A stretch of DNA of 64,000 nt from Endomychus coccineus (GCA_958510875.1 OY294070.1:16669631-16733630); one strand, 5' to 3'; positions 35,203 through 44,958 are shown, counted from the stretch's first letter. Program-made: numbers and translations. Notes: generated by a model not told the origin, from the sequence alone.

Positions 35203-35618
35203 GTAAGCGTAGGTATTGCCTATTTTAAATATTCGGTATTTCTGATATAAGTCAACACTAAGTTATTAAAAAGGCTCAATTTCATTAAGTTTGTTCATAG
35301 TTTGTAGTTTTAGAGCTCATATAGTTAAAATTCTGAAAATTAGTACTGGTCTTAGAGGTGTTTCTTTACTGGATCTAAATACCACTCAAAGGCCAGTGAA
35401 GGAACAAAGTGTTTCTTTACTGGATTTTGAGAAAAATAGTAAAATCGTATTTTATTTGTTATAAAAAGTTAGATTATTGTCCAAAGACTATAAATGTTGT
35501 CTCTATACTCTATAATTTTTAGAAGGTCCAGTGAAGAAACGGCATTTTAATTATTTCTCCATTGGGTAAACTAAAGGTTTCTTTACTGGGCACATTTAAT
35601 GAATTTCCCTTATTTCAG
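35203..35618 (+). other. Predicted 5'-UTR intron
   Basis: The donor AAG/GTAAGC (intron begins 35203) and the acceptor TTATTTCAG/AG (ends 35618) both fit insect consensus. The intron lies entirely upstream of the ATG at 35669 and contains most of the 5' copies of the 13-bp motif. Confidence 0.4.
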
Positions 35619-35668
35619 AGATACCTACCTAGGTACTTACAAAAGAACCAACAGCAGCCTAGGTAGGT

Positions 35669-36475
35669 ATGCCTAAAATAGATGTTTCCAGTCGCTTTAA
35701 GTACAGCCAAGAAAACCTTGTTAAAGCAGTTCAGGCGATCAAGCTTAAAACACACAAGTTTAGCGATGCAGCGAGAGAGTTTGAGATACCAAAAGGTACT
35801 CTAAGCAAAAAAGTTAGGGAACTTACCCCTCTTGCCCGTAAAATGGGCCCGCCGACTGTGCTCAGCGCCGAAGTTGAAAAGAAAATTGCAGACTGGATAA
35901 TAGCAAAAGCTAAAGTTGGATTTCCCATTCATCCAGAAAATGTTTTTGACTCTGGACAAAAGATATTGGTGGATTCTAATGCCGAAACCCCATTTAATGA
36001 AAGCAGACCGGGAAAAAAATGGTTCCGGCTTCTTATGCAACGGCACCCTAATATCGTTAAAAAAAAGACTAATAAAACAAACAAAAAGAAAAAAGTATCA
36101 ACGGAAGAAAACAACAATAATATTTTTAGTAGAGGAAACCTGACCACAACTAGTAGTAAAACTAAGAAGAATAAGGCAATTAATGTTAAAAGAGATGAAA
36201 AAGATTTGGACGACGATGAATTACTTCTAGCAAGTCTGCAAAAGAAATACGTTGTATGTTATGAGAAAAAGCAGTATCCGGGAGTAATTAAAAAGTATGA
36301 CAACCGAAGTGAGTTCGAGGTGAGTGTTATGGAGAGACGACTCAACAGTCTATGGAAATGGCCGATAATACCTGATCAGATTTGGTACCCTAAGGAAGAT
36401 ATCGTGAAGAAAATAGAACGACCTATACCAGTCAATTCTCGAAAGCTTTTTTTTAAAGTACCAGAACTTCAATAA
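35669..36475 (+). CDS. Pogo-like HTH protein lacking the DDE domain
   Basis: The 268-aa frame has an ATG start and no interruptions. Residues ~12-55 form a pipsqueak-type HTH (KFSDAAREFEIPKGTLSKKV). Residues ~65-130 resemble the CENP-B-type HTH (VEKKIADWIIAKAKVGFPI, PGKKWFRLLMQRHPNI). Then comes a lysine-rich stretch (~131-145), which could be a nuclear-localisation signal, and a Ser/Thr/Asn-rich linker. An acidic patch (DEKDLDDDELL, ~176) is followed by a C-terminal block that runs from KKYVVCYEKKQYPGVIKKY through YPKEDIVKKIERPIP to LFFKVPEL. This last block resembles the tail found after the DDE domain in insect pogo/Tigger-type proteins. The ~200-residue catalytic core is missing cleanly. 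It probably binds DNA in the nucleus but cannot catalyse transposition. It could be an internally deleted transposase, a repressor, or a co-opted factor. Confidence 0.8.
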   Translation: MPKIDVSSRFKYSQENLVKAVQAIKLKTHKFSDAAREFEIPKGTLSKKVRELTPLARKMGPPTVLSAEVEKKIADWIIAKAKVGFPIHPENVFDSGQKILVDSNAETPFNESRPGKKWFRLLMQRHPNIVKKKTNKTNKKKKVSTEENNNNIFSRGNLTTTSSKTKKNKAINVKRDEKDLDDDELLLASLQKKYVVCYEKKQYPGVIKKYDNRSEFEVSVMERRLNSLWKWPIIPDQIWYPKEDIVKKIERPIPVNSRKLFFKVPELQ

Positions 36476-36914
36476 GAGCATGATTTCAATAAAAAGTTTT
36501 TAAACACATCAATGTTTTTATAACCAATAAGTTTTATATTTTTAGTTTTATATTTTGACTTTTCAAACGAGTAGGTACTTATAATTATTAGTTATGTTGA
36601 TTTACTCAATATTTGTAAAAAAAAATGCATTGAATACTTCACAAAAGTGTGTGTTTCTTTATTGGAATTTAATAATTTCTTTACTGGATTTCCTGTTTCT
36701 TCACGAGGGTTTATGGTATTCTTTTAATATAAAACTTGTTTAAAAAACAATCTGTGATCATATTGTTTCGCAACTAAGTTACAATAAAACTAAATACATC
36801 AGGCTACGTCATCTAACAAAAAGAAAAATTATATTTTTATTTAAATGGCGAAAATAGTTATAGTACAAGTAAAAAATCCCTTAACTGTTTCTTCATTGGT
36901 GCTTTCACTCTATT

Positions 36915-37600
36915 TCTTAAAATGTCATGTCTATTGTATCTAATCGTGAATTGTCTTTATCCGCTATTGTCCTAGTTTCACTGCTATAATTATATTGAAG
37001 TCGGTCTTACTACTTTTTTCACTACTTCTGTTTTGATTTTTGCAGAAATTCCTCTTCTTCTTATAAATGTTAAATGTTTTGATCATCATGTTGAACGTTT
37101 CTCCCGTCTTCTCATTGTTTCATTTATTTCCCTGTCTTTTTTTCCATTATTTTCAACTATCGATCCAAGGTATTTTTTGTAAATCCTAACTGTCTACTTG
37201 GTTCAGTGTTTATCCATGTAGATCTATGTTCTGATCTTTGGTGTCTTTAGGAATGACCATTGTTTTCGTTTCCTTCTTATTTATTTTTATGATAATTTTA
37301 AATAGAGCTAACCCTTCTAGATTATATTTGCAGGTTATTCCCTGATTCCTCTACTACCAACAACTATTGTCTGATCATTAATTAGTTCAGTTCTGTGTTC
37401 AATATCCTAGCATTGATTAATGTGTTATACGTTAATCAATGATGATAGTTCTAAACCACACATCCTTGTTTGAATCCTTCTTTGGTTACGACTCCTCTTG
37501 ATTCCTGATCATTCGTTTTGCCATTATACCAATTTACTACATTTTTTTGAACTGATGTATTCAGGGCAGAATGAAGTCTCATTTCAAAAATCGCCAGGTT
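36915..37600 (-). pseudogene. Decayed LINE reverse transcriptase (RTE/CR1-like)
   Basis: Minus-strand pieces in order from about 37580: VQKNVVNWYNGKTN and GVVTKEGFKQGCVV (the GxxQGC box), KINKKETKTMVIPKDTKDQN then LNQVDS (the thumb motif that precedes KYLGS), EINETMRRREKRS and ISAKIKTEVVKKVVRPTSI. The catalytic YADD box is not recognisable. There are many stops. The right end abuts the TA at 36911-36912 of the pogo-like element, but no continuation was seen on its other side. Confidence 0.6.
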
Positions 37601-37639
37601 ATTATTTTTATGATATATACACTATACTATTTGCAGCTT

Positions 37640-38130
37640 CTGTTTTGCGGAGGTGAAGAAAACCCTTCATGGGGAGATTATGAGCCTTGAATCTCATGGT
37701 CTACTGTGAGAGTCACCTTCCTAGGTACACTTATTAAAAACTTCACCTCCTGTGTTGACTCGTCTGACTGTAGCATCCGGTGATACTTAGGCCTGCAGGT
37801 CCATTGTATCTTACCTATACTGTTTGATCACAGTACCCACTCCAGTACTTTTGTGCCTTGTACGAGTTTGTACAAGTCCTTTACTGGGTGAGACCGGTTT
37901 AATTCTGGTTCACTGGTAGGCTGGCCAAAATTTGACTGTATTTTGCGGTCCAGTGCCTCGCATTTCGAGAATATATGTGTCACTGTTTCGGGATCCTTAC
38001 CGCAAAGTCTGCATGTCAGGTCGTTATTGTACTGTCACATCTTGTTGAGGTTTCCCCTTTACTGGTGCATGCCCTGTTCCGACTTTTATTTTTTCCAGAT
38101 GAATGTTAACAGGTCGCTGCCTTTACTATA
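37640..38130 (-). pseudogene. 3' end of a LINE with CCHC zinc knuckle
   Basis: Minus strand near 38020-37960 reads DLTCRLCGKDPETVTHIF then SKCEALDRKIQ, a CCHC-type knuckle found after RNase H in R1/Jockey-like LINEs. The downstream part, including VKDLYKLVQGTKV, is homologous at DNA level to 29430-29640 (shared GTACGAGTTTGTACAAGTCC), so the two loci hold the same or sister families. It then runs into the 3' UTR. Confidence 0.75.
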
Positions 38131-38949
38131 GGCTGTTAAATATTTAAATAACTTAATCAATAAACAAGTTGAAAGCATGAGCTAGCTTAGATGAACTTCT
38201 TCATCGTTCTTACGTAATAACTTTTCGCTCAAATATGCGAATGAGTATTGACTTCGTTCTCTCGTTAACCGCAATATAATTACATATTTTCTAATGTGTA
38301 TTGGTCATAAAAGTCGAATTAGTATTAAAACGTTTGAATTTATAACTAATAAAAACAACAGACGATGATCTTCGCGATCTTGACACGAATTTCGATGAAT
38401 TATTTCGATTTAAATTCGATGCTATTAAAATTGAACACTGGCTTTGTTAATTATACCTTGACGAAAAAGTTTATAAATTATGTATTTATCGCTTTAACTT
38501 ATTTTCCTGATTTATTACCCTTATATTTTTGGATTATATAACCAAAATATAAATATCTATAGTATATACAATTTTGTTATTTCAAATTATTCATTCATGT
38601 TAACAAATTAGAAATCGAGTTGTCAAATGATTTACTGGGGTCAGTTATTAATGTTAGCATATCTATTTTCAATTATATTAAGTAATTATACACATAAATT
38701 TACATTGTTAAGATGCTAATATTGTATAATATACGCCTACATGGTAACTTAATATCAAATTACTTCTGTCAAGTACCTATCTCCCAAAATTGTAACAGAT
38801 CTAGCTAAATTTTTTTAAGGGCACTATGAAAGTTCTTTCAACAAGAACATTTAGTTTCATGTAATTCAAGTAAATTGATACGTCCCTGATTGGAGAAAAT
38901 CTGCTATCATTATAAACTTGAGCAAAATAGCTATTAATGTTTAATTTTC
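38131..38949. other. Unassigned AT-rich spacer
   Basis: Nothing recognisable. Confidence 0.5.
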
Positions 38950-39300
38950 AATGATGGGGTTGATCGATGTTTTTGGTAACCATCTATTTCCAGTGTATTA
39001 CAAACAATTTTCAAATTTTTCGGAGTATCCTCTGGTGGAAAAATTTAACAGCGCGATCTGTAAGGCTTTTTGTAACACTTTTTTTTATAAGTTGTTGATG
39101 CAACTTAATTGAAGTGATACTATCGCTGAGACCAAACTTTTTCGGTAAACCACGGAGTATTTATTTTTCCATCTGACTCATGCCTAATGTTCATATCTAG
39201 TAAATTTATGTTTTTGTTCACTTCTGTTTCACAAGTAAATTGAAGTTTACAGTGGAAATTGCTAAATTTATTAATCAGGTACTGAATTTTATCATATGGG
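38950..39300 (-). pseudogene. Penelope-like RT thumb fragment
   Basis: The minus strand reads PYDKIQYLINKFSNFHCKLQ, FTCETEVNKNINLLDMNIR and INTPWFTEKVWSQ, then a shifted TTYKK and SVTKSLTDRAVKFFH. This is the post-YxDD part of a Penelope-like RT (matching INFLDLTI and YRKPT-type boxes). It lies opposite in strand to the GIY-YIG piece at 39790. It begins right where the piggyBac fragment on the other strand starts, suggesting a recombination or insertion junction near 39300. Confidence 0.65.
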
Positions 39301-39321
39301 GTACCTCTGGTTAGAAAAATA

Positions 39322-39537
39322 ATGACACGTGATAGATTAAGACAAATATTGTCACTACTTCATGTAAACGATAACTCGCTAGTTTCACCAAGCAACGAAA
39401 ATGCGATTTATAAAATTCCACCCTCAGTAAATTTACTAAATGAACAATTTGACAGTACGAATAGCGGTGATAGAGAACTTGCAGTCGATAAAAGCTTGAT
39501 TCGCTTCAAGGGAAGATCAATCCTGAAACAATACAAC
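39322..39537 (+). pseudogene. piggyBac transposase fragment
   Basis: The fragment covers 72 residues: MTRDRLRQILSLLHVNDNS, YKIPPSVNLLNEQF and RELAVDKSLIRFKGRSILK. These match the start of the piggyBac catalytic domain (usually MSRDRFxxILxxLHFxDN and ELSIDESMVPFKGR). The D of VDKS aligns with the first catalytic aspartate; the following E is K. The frame stops at 39538, where a lone terminal repeat fragment begins, so the rest of the gene is missing. Confidence 0.8.
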
Positions 39538-39590
39538 TAGTCGAGTTAATTTAGCAAAAAAGCTCGGAATTTTTTCCAAACAGACCAATC
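39538..39590. repeat. Solo terminal fragment of the 31.6-kb inverted-repeat family
   Basis: TAGTCGAGTTAATTTAGC followed by AAGCTCGGAATTTTTTCCAA and ACAGACCAATC matches both ends of the element at 31558-33016. It helps define the family terminus as TAGTCGAGT. Confidence 0.8.
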
Positions 39591-39664
39591 GGATATCGTA
39601 TTCAAAATGATTTTTCACCAATATTTTTCTTTATATGGACAACACATTATTTATAGCGAGTTAA

Positions 39665-39868
39665 AATGTTCCTTCTAGTTTGACCAACATTTTGAACACG
39701 ACTCACAATTGATTTTGTAAATCCCGGATTTGTCAAAGGTGTTGCCCAAACGGCTTGTTTCTGGATACCAAGGAAAGTTTCCGAATTCGACAAATCCGGG
39801 ATTTACAAAATCAATTGTGAGTCGTGTTCAAAATGTTATGTGGGTCAAACTAGTAGGAACATTTTTAC
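39665..39868. repeat. Inverted duplication of the GIY-YIG coding segment
   Basis: About 75 bp at 39665-39740 is the inverted copy of 39795-39868, with ~55 bp between. Shared words include CAATTGATTTTGTAAATCCC and AACATTTTGAACACGACTC. Both arms come from the Penelope endonuclease region, so this is an internal inverted duplication of that element, not a separate repeat. RNA or single-stranded DNA could fold into a long hairpin here. Confidence 0.8.
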
Positions 39869-40140
39869 TCTTATAAGGAACATTTTGCACATATAAAGAA
39901 AAATAATGGTGAAAAAATCATCGGTAGCCGAATATATTTTGAATAAAGGTCACACCATTTCTCAAGAAAGTTTATCACTTTTGAAACACAGTACAGACAA
40001 ATATCTGGGTAATTCAGAAGGGATGGCAATGTATAAACGTAAGAGCAATTTATTAAATTCCGATTTATCTCCAGCTTATGGTAACCCATTGTTTACATTT
40101 TATCCCCAAATAGTATTTAAACAGGCACATTTTGATTTAT
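39790..40140 (+). pseudogene. Penelope-like GIY-YIG endonuclease fragment
   Basis: SGIYKINCESCSKCYVGQTS then RNIFTLI gives the GIY and YVG halves of a GIY-YIG nuclease. The conserved arginine lies after SRNI. A frameshift near 39890 leads to the piece SSVAEYILNKGHTIS at 39906-40140, the NHI...GH region, and the family C-terminus, ending at the stop in TTATAATT at 40140. It lacks RT. The candidate hammerhead follows 10 bp downstream. Confidence 0.8.
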
Positions 40141-40149
40141 AATTTAGTT

Positions 40150-40191
40150 TACTCTGATGATGGCTACTTGGTAGACGAAAGATCCTCAGTA
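40150..40191 (+). ncRNA. Candidate minimal hammerhead ribozyme of a Penelope-like element
   Basis: The core boxes are CTGATGA (40154-40160) and GAAA (40177-40180) with C17 at 40187. Stem I: TACT (40150-40153) pairs with AGTA (40188-40191). Stem II: GGCTAC (40162-40167) pairs with GTAGAC (40171-40176), one G/A mismatch, loop TTG. Stem III: A180-T186 and G181-C185 with a three-base loop. Very short stem III is characteristic of Penelope-type hammerheads. An extra T (40161) between the first box and stem II departs from the consensus and may reduce or abolish cleavage. Confidence 0.5.
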
Positions 40192-40816
40192 CTTTAATAG
40201 TATCTTTACTGAATAAGGATGATTATTTCTTATCTATCGTGTTATTTTGTCCAAGTTAAAACGTACCTACTTATGTTAGCGGTATGGTACTATTCTATTT
40301 AGACAATTGGGGATTATACAGCGTTTTGATTTCAGACTAGTTCAACAGGACCAGGAAAGTTGTTACAAACGATCTCTAAGTAGAAGGCTTATGTTAAATA
40401 CGATTGAATAAAAAGAATAGAAGATTAGGTTTTTTATTACCTTTAAATACATGAATAAAAATACGTGTGGCACTCGGGGACTGCCGCGGTAAAGCTATTG
40501 CATAGCATTTTTTCTCAACTTATGCAATTATAATTATTTATTTTTTTTTTAATTTATGCAGTATTTTTTTTTCTTTGATATTTTAATTCAAGTTTTTTCT
40601 TTGATATTAATTCAAGTTACACTTTTTGAGCGTGGTGACCGATAAGAAAACCATTTTTTTCTTTTATTGAATAAATGAGAAGTTAATATCGTTTAAAATA
40701 TTTTTATTATCTTACAATACATGTAGGTTATTCAGGAATTTGTTATCATTGAAACTATAGGTTTATGGTAACTGAATAACTGAAATAAGAGACATAAGTT
40801 TGAGACTTGATATCCT

Positions 40817-41605
40817 CTAAATATCTGGAAAATACCGCGTCAATGGTGGTCCCATATTTTGTTGTGGATTTTTGTGGATCATTTTCAAATTCAATTTTTT
40901 CGAAAGAAAAGTTGTCAACCGCTCTGATTTTTCATCAGCGAAGTTGATGTAGAAATCGCCAGCCATGATAAGTGGAAATTTATTACCATTTGTACCAAGT
41001 ATTTTCGACCCTTCTTCAGTGTACTCCAGTAAAGTGCTATGAATAAAATGCTCTACCTCGTCCAATTTTGGATTCGGAGAAATGTAAATTGCTACCATGA
41101 CTATGTGTAGGCCATTTCTAAGTTTGCATGAGCTCGCACAAATATCTCCAACAAATGAGCGCCTAACATTAACATCGCTAACGTGTGCAATATTTATTTC
41201 AATATTCGGAGTCATAATATTAGTTACATTATAATTATTTTGGTAAATAGCTACCACACCTTCTGGAACAGTATTTCGTTTGAATTGAACAATACAATTG
41301 AAATTAGGTATTTCAATCGGATTATCATGCGCCATGCAAGTTTCGGTAAGAAGTAACACATTTGTTTGTCTCGTAACTGAATCTTGTAAATCGTATTTGT
41401 GACTATTTAGACTTTCACAATTGAAAGTCATTATTGAAATGCCATTTCTATTACTAATGAAATCTAAGACACTTTGAGCTGTCGTCTGAACACTATTTAA
41501 AGGCAGTCTTTTGAATTTTTGCAACAAAGATGCAGCCGATTCAGCTTGCCTTCGATTATTATAAAACTTGAATGTAGAATTATCGTTTTTTGTCGTGATA
41601 TACAA
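40817..41605 (-). pseudogene. Helentron endonuclease domain, copy 2
   Basis: One open frame of 262 codons without an ATG runs from the helicase tail (YITTKNDNSTFKFYNNRRQA) through the endonuclease boxes ISIMTFNCESL, LLTETCMAHDN, VAIYISPNPKLDE and PLIMAGDFYINFADE. The catalytic N of GDFN is Y here. The frame is lost after LSKKLNLKM, and the SDH box continues in another frame near 40740-40830. The helicase and endonuclease are in the same frame here, showing that the two domains are one protein in the parent element. Confidence 0.85.
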
Positions 41606-41663
41606 TTTTTTATAATAGCCACCCGAAAGAGCGCAACATAAACGAGTTCCTGTTATTTTTCGT

Positions 41664-41736
41664 TACGGAATTTCTTGATTCGGTCGTCGCGCTCAAAGCC
41701 CGCGATAAAAGATATATGCAATATATGCAATAGCTT
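41664..41736 (-). repeat. Internal second 5' terminus of Helentron copy 2
   Basis: AAGCTATTGCATA followed by ATCTTTTATCGCGGGCTTTG, GAGCGCGACG and GAATCAAGAAATTCCGTAACG repeats the outer 5' end (42120-42050). It begins right after CCTGTTTCTATT of the outer 5' module, and at its far side joins AACAGGAACTCG of the helicase gene. Confidence 0.85.
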
Positions 41737-42124
41737 AATAGAAACAGGTCTCTCAGGTCTCTGCTACGCGCGTCTAACGTATAAACTCTAACTGACGGGT
41801 AGCGAGCTCCTAGAGGCATATGTCAGAATGATTTCGTTCGTAGCTATTTACATAGGACGTCTGGAGTTCATGCAATTATGTTTTTAGATAATTCGAACCT
41901 TCTAATTTCGATAGGCCACGTGAAAATCCCGGAGTCTAAAGCGCTAGAGTGTTATAACATTCGTATAAAATAGCGAAATTTCTCACTTTTAGAAACTTCA
42001 AATTAATTAATTAATTTGACACATGTTAGGTGTTTAGGTCTTACATTATTTTTCGTTACGGAATTTCTTGATTCGGTCGCCGCGCTCAAAGCCCGCGATA
42101 AAAGCTATATGCAATAGCTTAAAA

Positions 42125-42866
42125 GTTTTGTGGAAATATAACGGGATCTCGCGGGAATGGTTAATAAAATCTGTTGAATATTATCCTAATAAAACTTCGT
42201 ATTTGCTGTCAAGTAAAGAAATATTAGCAAAGTAGGTAATGTTATTCCTAATAAAACTACAGAAGAATCCGTACTTGTCTGAGAATGTAGCGAGGTACTC
42301 CCAGTATGACACAAATAACTGAAACATGTATCTTCGTTATTCCATTCTTCTATGAGGTATCTCGTAAAGTAGGCAAAACAACATTGATATCATGATTCAA
42401 CATAAAATTCCAAGATAGTAACGAATTGCGTAATGCAACATTAATTGAATCAATCTTCTTCGAGTCATCATTATCTGTTTCGTAAATTTAAGTAATCTTT
42501 TGAAACGTTTAAAATTCTCATCCACCAAAGCGGGTTCATATACTTGATATGACAACACTTCTATGAGATGTAAGCATGTTTTTCAACGAATTCAATTGAA
42601 CTAGCATTAAGGAAATTTGTTAATATGTGTCGAAAGCTTTATGATAGTAGTGAAAGTAGTGCATCTGATATTTTATATAATTGGACCATTCTGGGATGTT
42701 AATGGAATGAATTGATTGATGTACGAGGACGGTACCAAAAATTATCGGTCTGACTATGTAGATTTTTAAATAAAATTAAAATAATATAATACTTCTATTT
42801 GATGGTATCCATATTAAGGTATGTTTGAATCATAAAGCCAAAAATGTTGTTGGACCGCTTGCAATA
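42125..42866. other. Unassigned AT-rich spacer
   Basis: Nothing recognisable. Confidence 0.45.
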
Positions 42867-42868
42867 TA

Positions 42869-43296
42869 CTGGGATATCAAAAATTGTCTTTGTCAAGGGT
42901 GGTTGTGGAATCTAAAACGTGTGTCTTACTTTACGTTTGAAATAATTATGTCACTGTCACACGGACATCATCAATAACCTACAAATTTTACATAACGCCA
43001 GAAATGCTGCAAAACGGTTTTCACAGCATGAGGATACGCGTCAACTTGTGCATCGAACAAAACGGGGGTAATTTCCAACAATCACTGTAATTTAGTTTTT
43101 CTTGTTACTCAAACCGTTATTTCATAATTTGTAGTTCATTATTGTTTTACAACTGAAATAAATATGTATGAAATTTGTAGGTTATTGTTATTGATGATGT
43201 CAGTGTGACAGTGACATAATTATTTCAAACGTAAAGTAGGACACACGTTTTAGATTCCACAACCAACCTCGACCAAGATAATTTTTGATATCCCGG
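42869..43296. mobile_element. 428-bp MITE with TA target sites
   Basis: The left end CTGGGATATCAAAAATTGTC and the right end (complement) CCGGGATATCAAAAATTATC are flanked by TA (42867-42868 and 43297-43298). The inverted arms are about 130-165 bp long, share TGGTTGTGGAATCTAAAACG and CACTGTCACAC, and leave a ~120-bp unique centre. TA duplications point to mobilisation by a Tc1/mariner-type transposase; no coding remains. Parts of it occur inside Helentron copy 1. Confidence 0.85.
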
Positions 43297-43626
43297 TAGC
43301 AGTTCTGTATAAAAAATAAATCAAATTATTTTGAAGTTAGATCAAATTGGATACAAAATATTCTGTATTATAAAAGACAATAATACACTCAACAGCAAAG
43401 CCATGTGCAATTCTTCAAAACGTGAGGTTAAGTATCTTTTATCCTCATCTAGTTGATAATTCAAGACCATTATTTTATCTATTCAATTCGATTCACATTC
43501 TCAAAGTTCACATTCTCAAATGTATCAGGAAGAATTGGGTAAATTCAAAACCAAATCAAATTATGCAACTTTGACACGAGAGAATATGGCCCCATTTTAT
43601 GCTTTAGAAAAAAGCATGAACTAGAA

Positions 43627-44958
43627 CAGGGGTCTCCAAACTACGGCCCGCGGGCTTAATCCGGGCCGCGACAGCTAATGTTGATATTGTTGTTGTCATG
43701 AGTTGGATAGAAAAACACAGAATGCTAATAGCTCGGTTTCATTTACTTGCTAGGTAAAGCTTAGGACAAGTTAGTATAAAACGCAGAAAATATAACTTAA
43801 GCGTAATAACTAACAAATAATTGAAATGAATTCCAATAACATTATAAACATTCTAACATATAAATAAAAATACATAAACATACAGCATATAAACATTATA
43901 ACATATAAAATACTAATGAGATTTATCTAATTGTGATTTTCCACTGACAATAGTCTGTAGTTGTCCACCAATTCTACTTGTATCAATTATTAAAAGAGAT
44001 TTAAGATGCTCATCGTTTAACTTAGATCTGTAAACATTCTTTGTTTACTTCAATTTGGAGAATGTTTTCTCACACAAATAGACAAGTAAACCAAAAACAG
44101 AAAACAGCCCACGAGCAAATTTATGCAAATTATCAAATTGTGCCAGTGGAAGACTCTTAAAAATTTATAACATAGATGAGTATATATTTGTTCCTAATTA
44201 TATGCACTGTAAATCAATAATTTCCATTTGAAATTCCGGGGCTATGGTTTCAATGTCAGTATCAAAAGTATTTTGAAAAATCTTAATTTCATTCGCAATG
44301 ACATCAAAGTCTGAGAAGCGAGTTCCATAATTTATCTTCAAAACACTCAAAATAATATTGAAAGTTCCATTGATCTTCGAATGTTTTGCATTCACTGTCT
44401 ACTTTTCGCTTCTTTTCCATAGTAAATCACACTCAAAAACAACAAGACAAACCAAAGTACTGTTACGAAGATATATTTTAAACACACACAAACACATTTC
44501 AAGGAGTTACGCACTACTTTATTCCACAACAGACAGTTTCGCTTCTTTCACCTTCCCAAGGCGGGCTAACTCGCGGTCGCGCCGTCAGCCTTTTTATTTT
44601 CCAATTTCTGCCTTCTAGAAGTGAGTGGAATACACCAGAACTTTCTCAAAACAACGAGATTATTCGCGAATGTTTAATTGCTACTGAGCTTTCTAAAGCA
44701 TTACTAGCGCTATCTGTTAGCGATAAAAGGTACTACCACTACCTGTTTCCTATCTCCTATTTAAAGTACAGTTAGTACACAATAATAGTTTGTAATTTGA
44801 ACTAGCGAATTAAGCAAGCATATGCTCGCTCAAGGCGCGTACTCGGCGAGTAGTCTAGAAATCATAGATAGTGACAGGAAAATTTTAAAGGTTTTGGCCC
44901 CTGGAACCTACTGGAGTAAACGGCATGACCCTAAGACTGGAAAGTTTGGAGACCCCTG
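43627..44958 (-). mobile_element. hAT element with perfect 8-bp target duplication
   Basis: The TIR CAGGGGTCTCCAAACT is present at both ends in inverted orientation. The 8-bp target duplication AACTAGAA occurs at 43619-43626 and 44959-44966, the exact hallmark of hAT transposition. Only the C-terminal end of the transposase remains, so this 1,332-bp copy is non-autonomous. The sequence just inside the left end is GC-rich (CGGCCCGCGGGC), unlike its surroundings. Confidence 0.93.
43925..44400 (-). pseudogene. hAT transposase C-terminal dimerisation domain
   Basis: The first open piece (44395-44198) includes NYGTRFSDFDVIANEIKIFQ and APEFQMEIIDLQC. After a stop it continues with DNLHKFARGLFSVFGLLVYL, CEKTFSKLK and NVYRSKLNDEHLKSLLII. 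This is the hAT C-terminal dimerisation region (TFS and LTDEHL-type boxes) of the Charlie/GTF2IRD2-related group. The catalytic DDE part is absent and stops interrupt the remnant. Confidence 0.88.

Larger units (their letters stand above)
34996..36899. repeat. Iterated 13-bp motif CCAGTAAAGAAAC
   Basis: Copies and one- or two-mismatch variants lie at 34996 (+), 35360 (-), 35393 (+), 35411 (-), 35528 (+), 35577 (-), 36653 (-), 36675 (-), 36694 (-, weaker) and 36887 (-). The outermost copies merge with the TIRs. None is inside the ORF. Repeated motifs near transposon ends usually bind the element's own protein, so these are candidate sites for the HTH protein encoded between them. Confidence 0.8.
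34968..36910 (+). mobile_element. Pogo-like element with intact DDE-less ORF
   Basis: This 1,943-bp element is bounded by TA on both sides (34966-34967 and 36911-36912). The TIRs are G(G/A)GTGAAAGCACCA(G/A)T followed by GAAAC. Throughout the non-coding parts a 13-bp motif CCAGTAAAGAAAC and close variants recur at least nine times in both orientations. The single gene (35669-36475) encodes pogo-type DNA-binding domains but no DDE domain, so the element would need a partner transposase in trans, or the protein has another role. An intron probably splits its 5' UTR. Confidence 0.8.
40464..42124 (-). mobile_element. Helentron copy 2 (minus strand), with duplicated 5' end
   Basis: This is the same family as 9526-11667. 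The 3' end CGTGTGGCACTCGGGGACTG (complement) is at 40464 and the 5' end TTTTAAGCTATTGCATA on the minus strand is at 42124-42108. The subterminal inverted repeat AAGCTATTGCATA is at 40492-40504 and 42108-42120. A second 5' end lies inside at 41736-41664. The element carries only the last helicase residues and the endonuclease. Coding similarity to copy 1 is high, so both derive from a recent common source. Confidence 0.87.

Noticed and set aside
36911..37600. Idea that the pogo-like element inserted into the LINE at 36915-37600
   Set aside because: The DNA on the other side (34504-34965) does not continue the LINE reading, so a simple insertion could not be shown.
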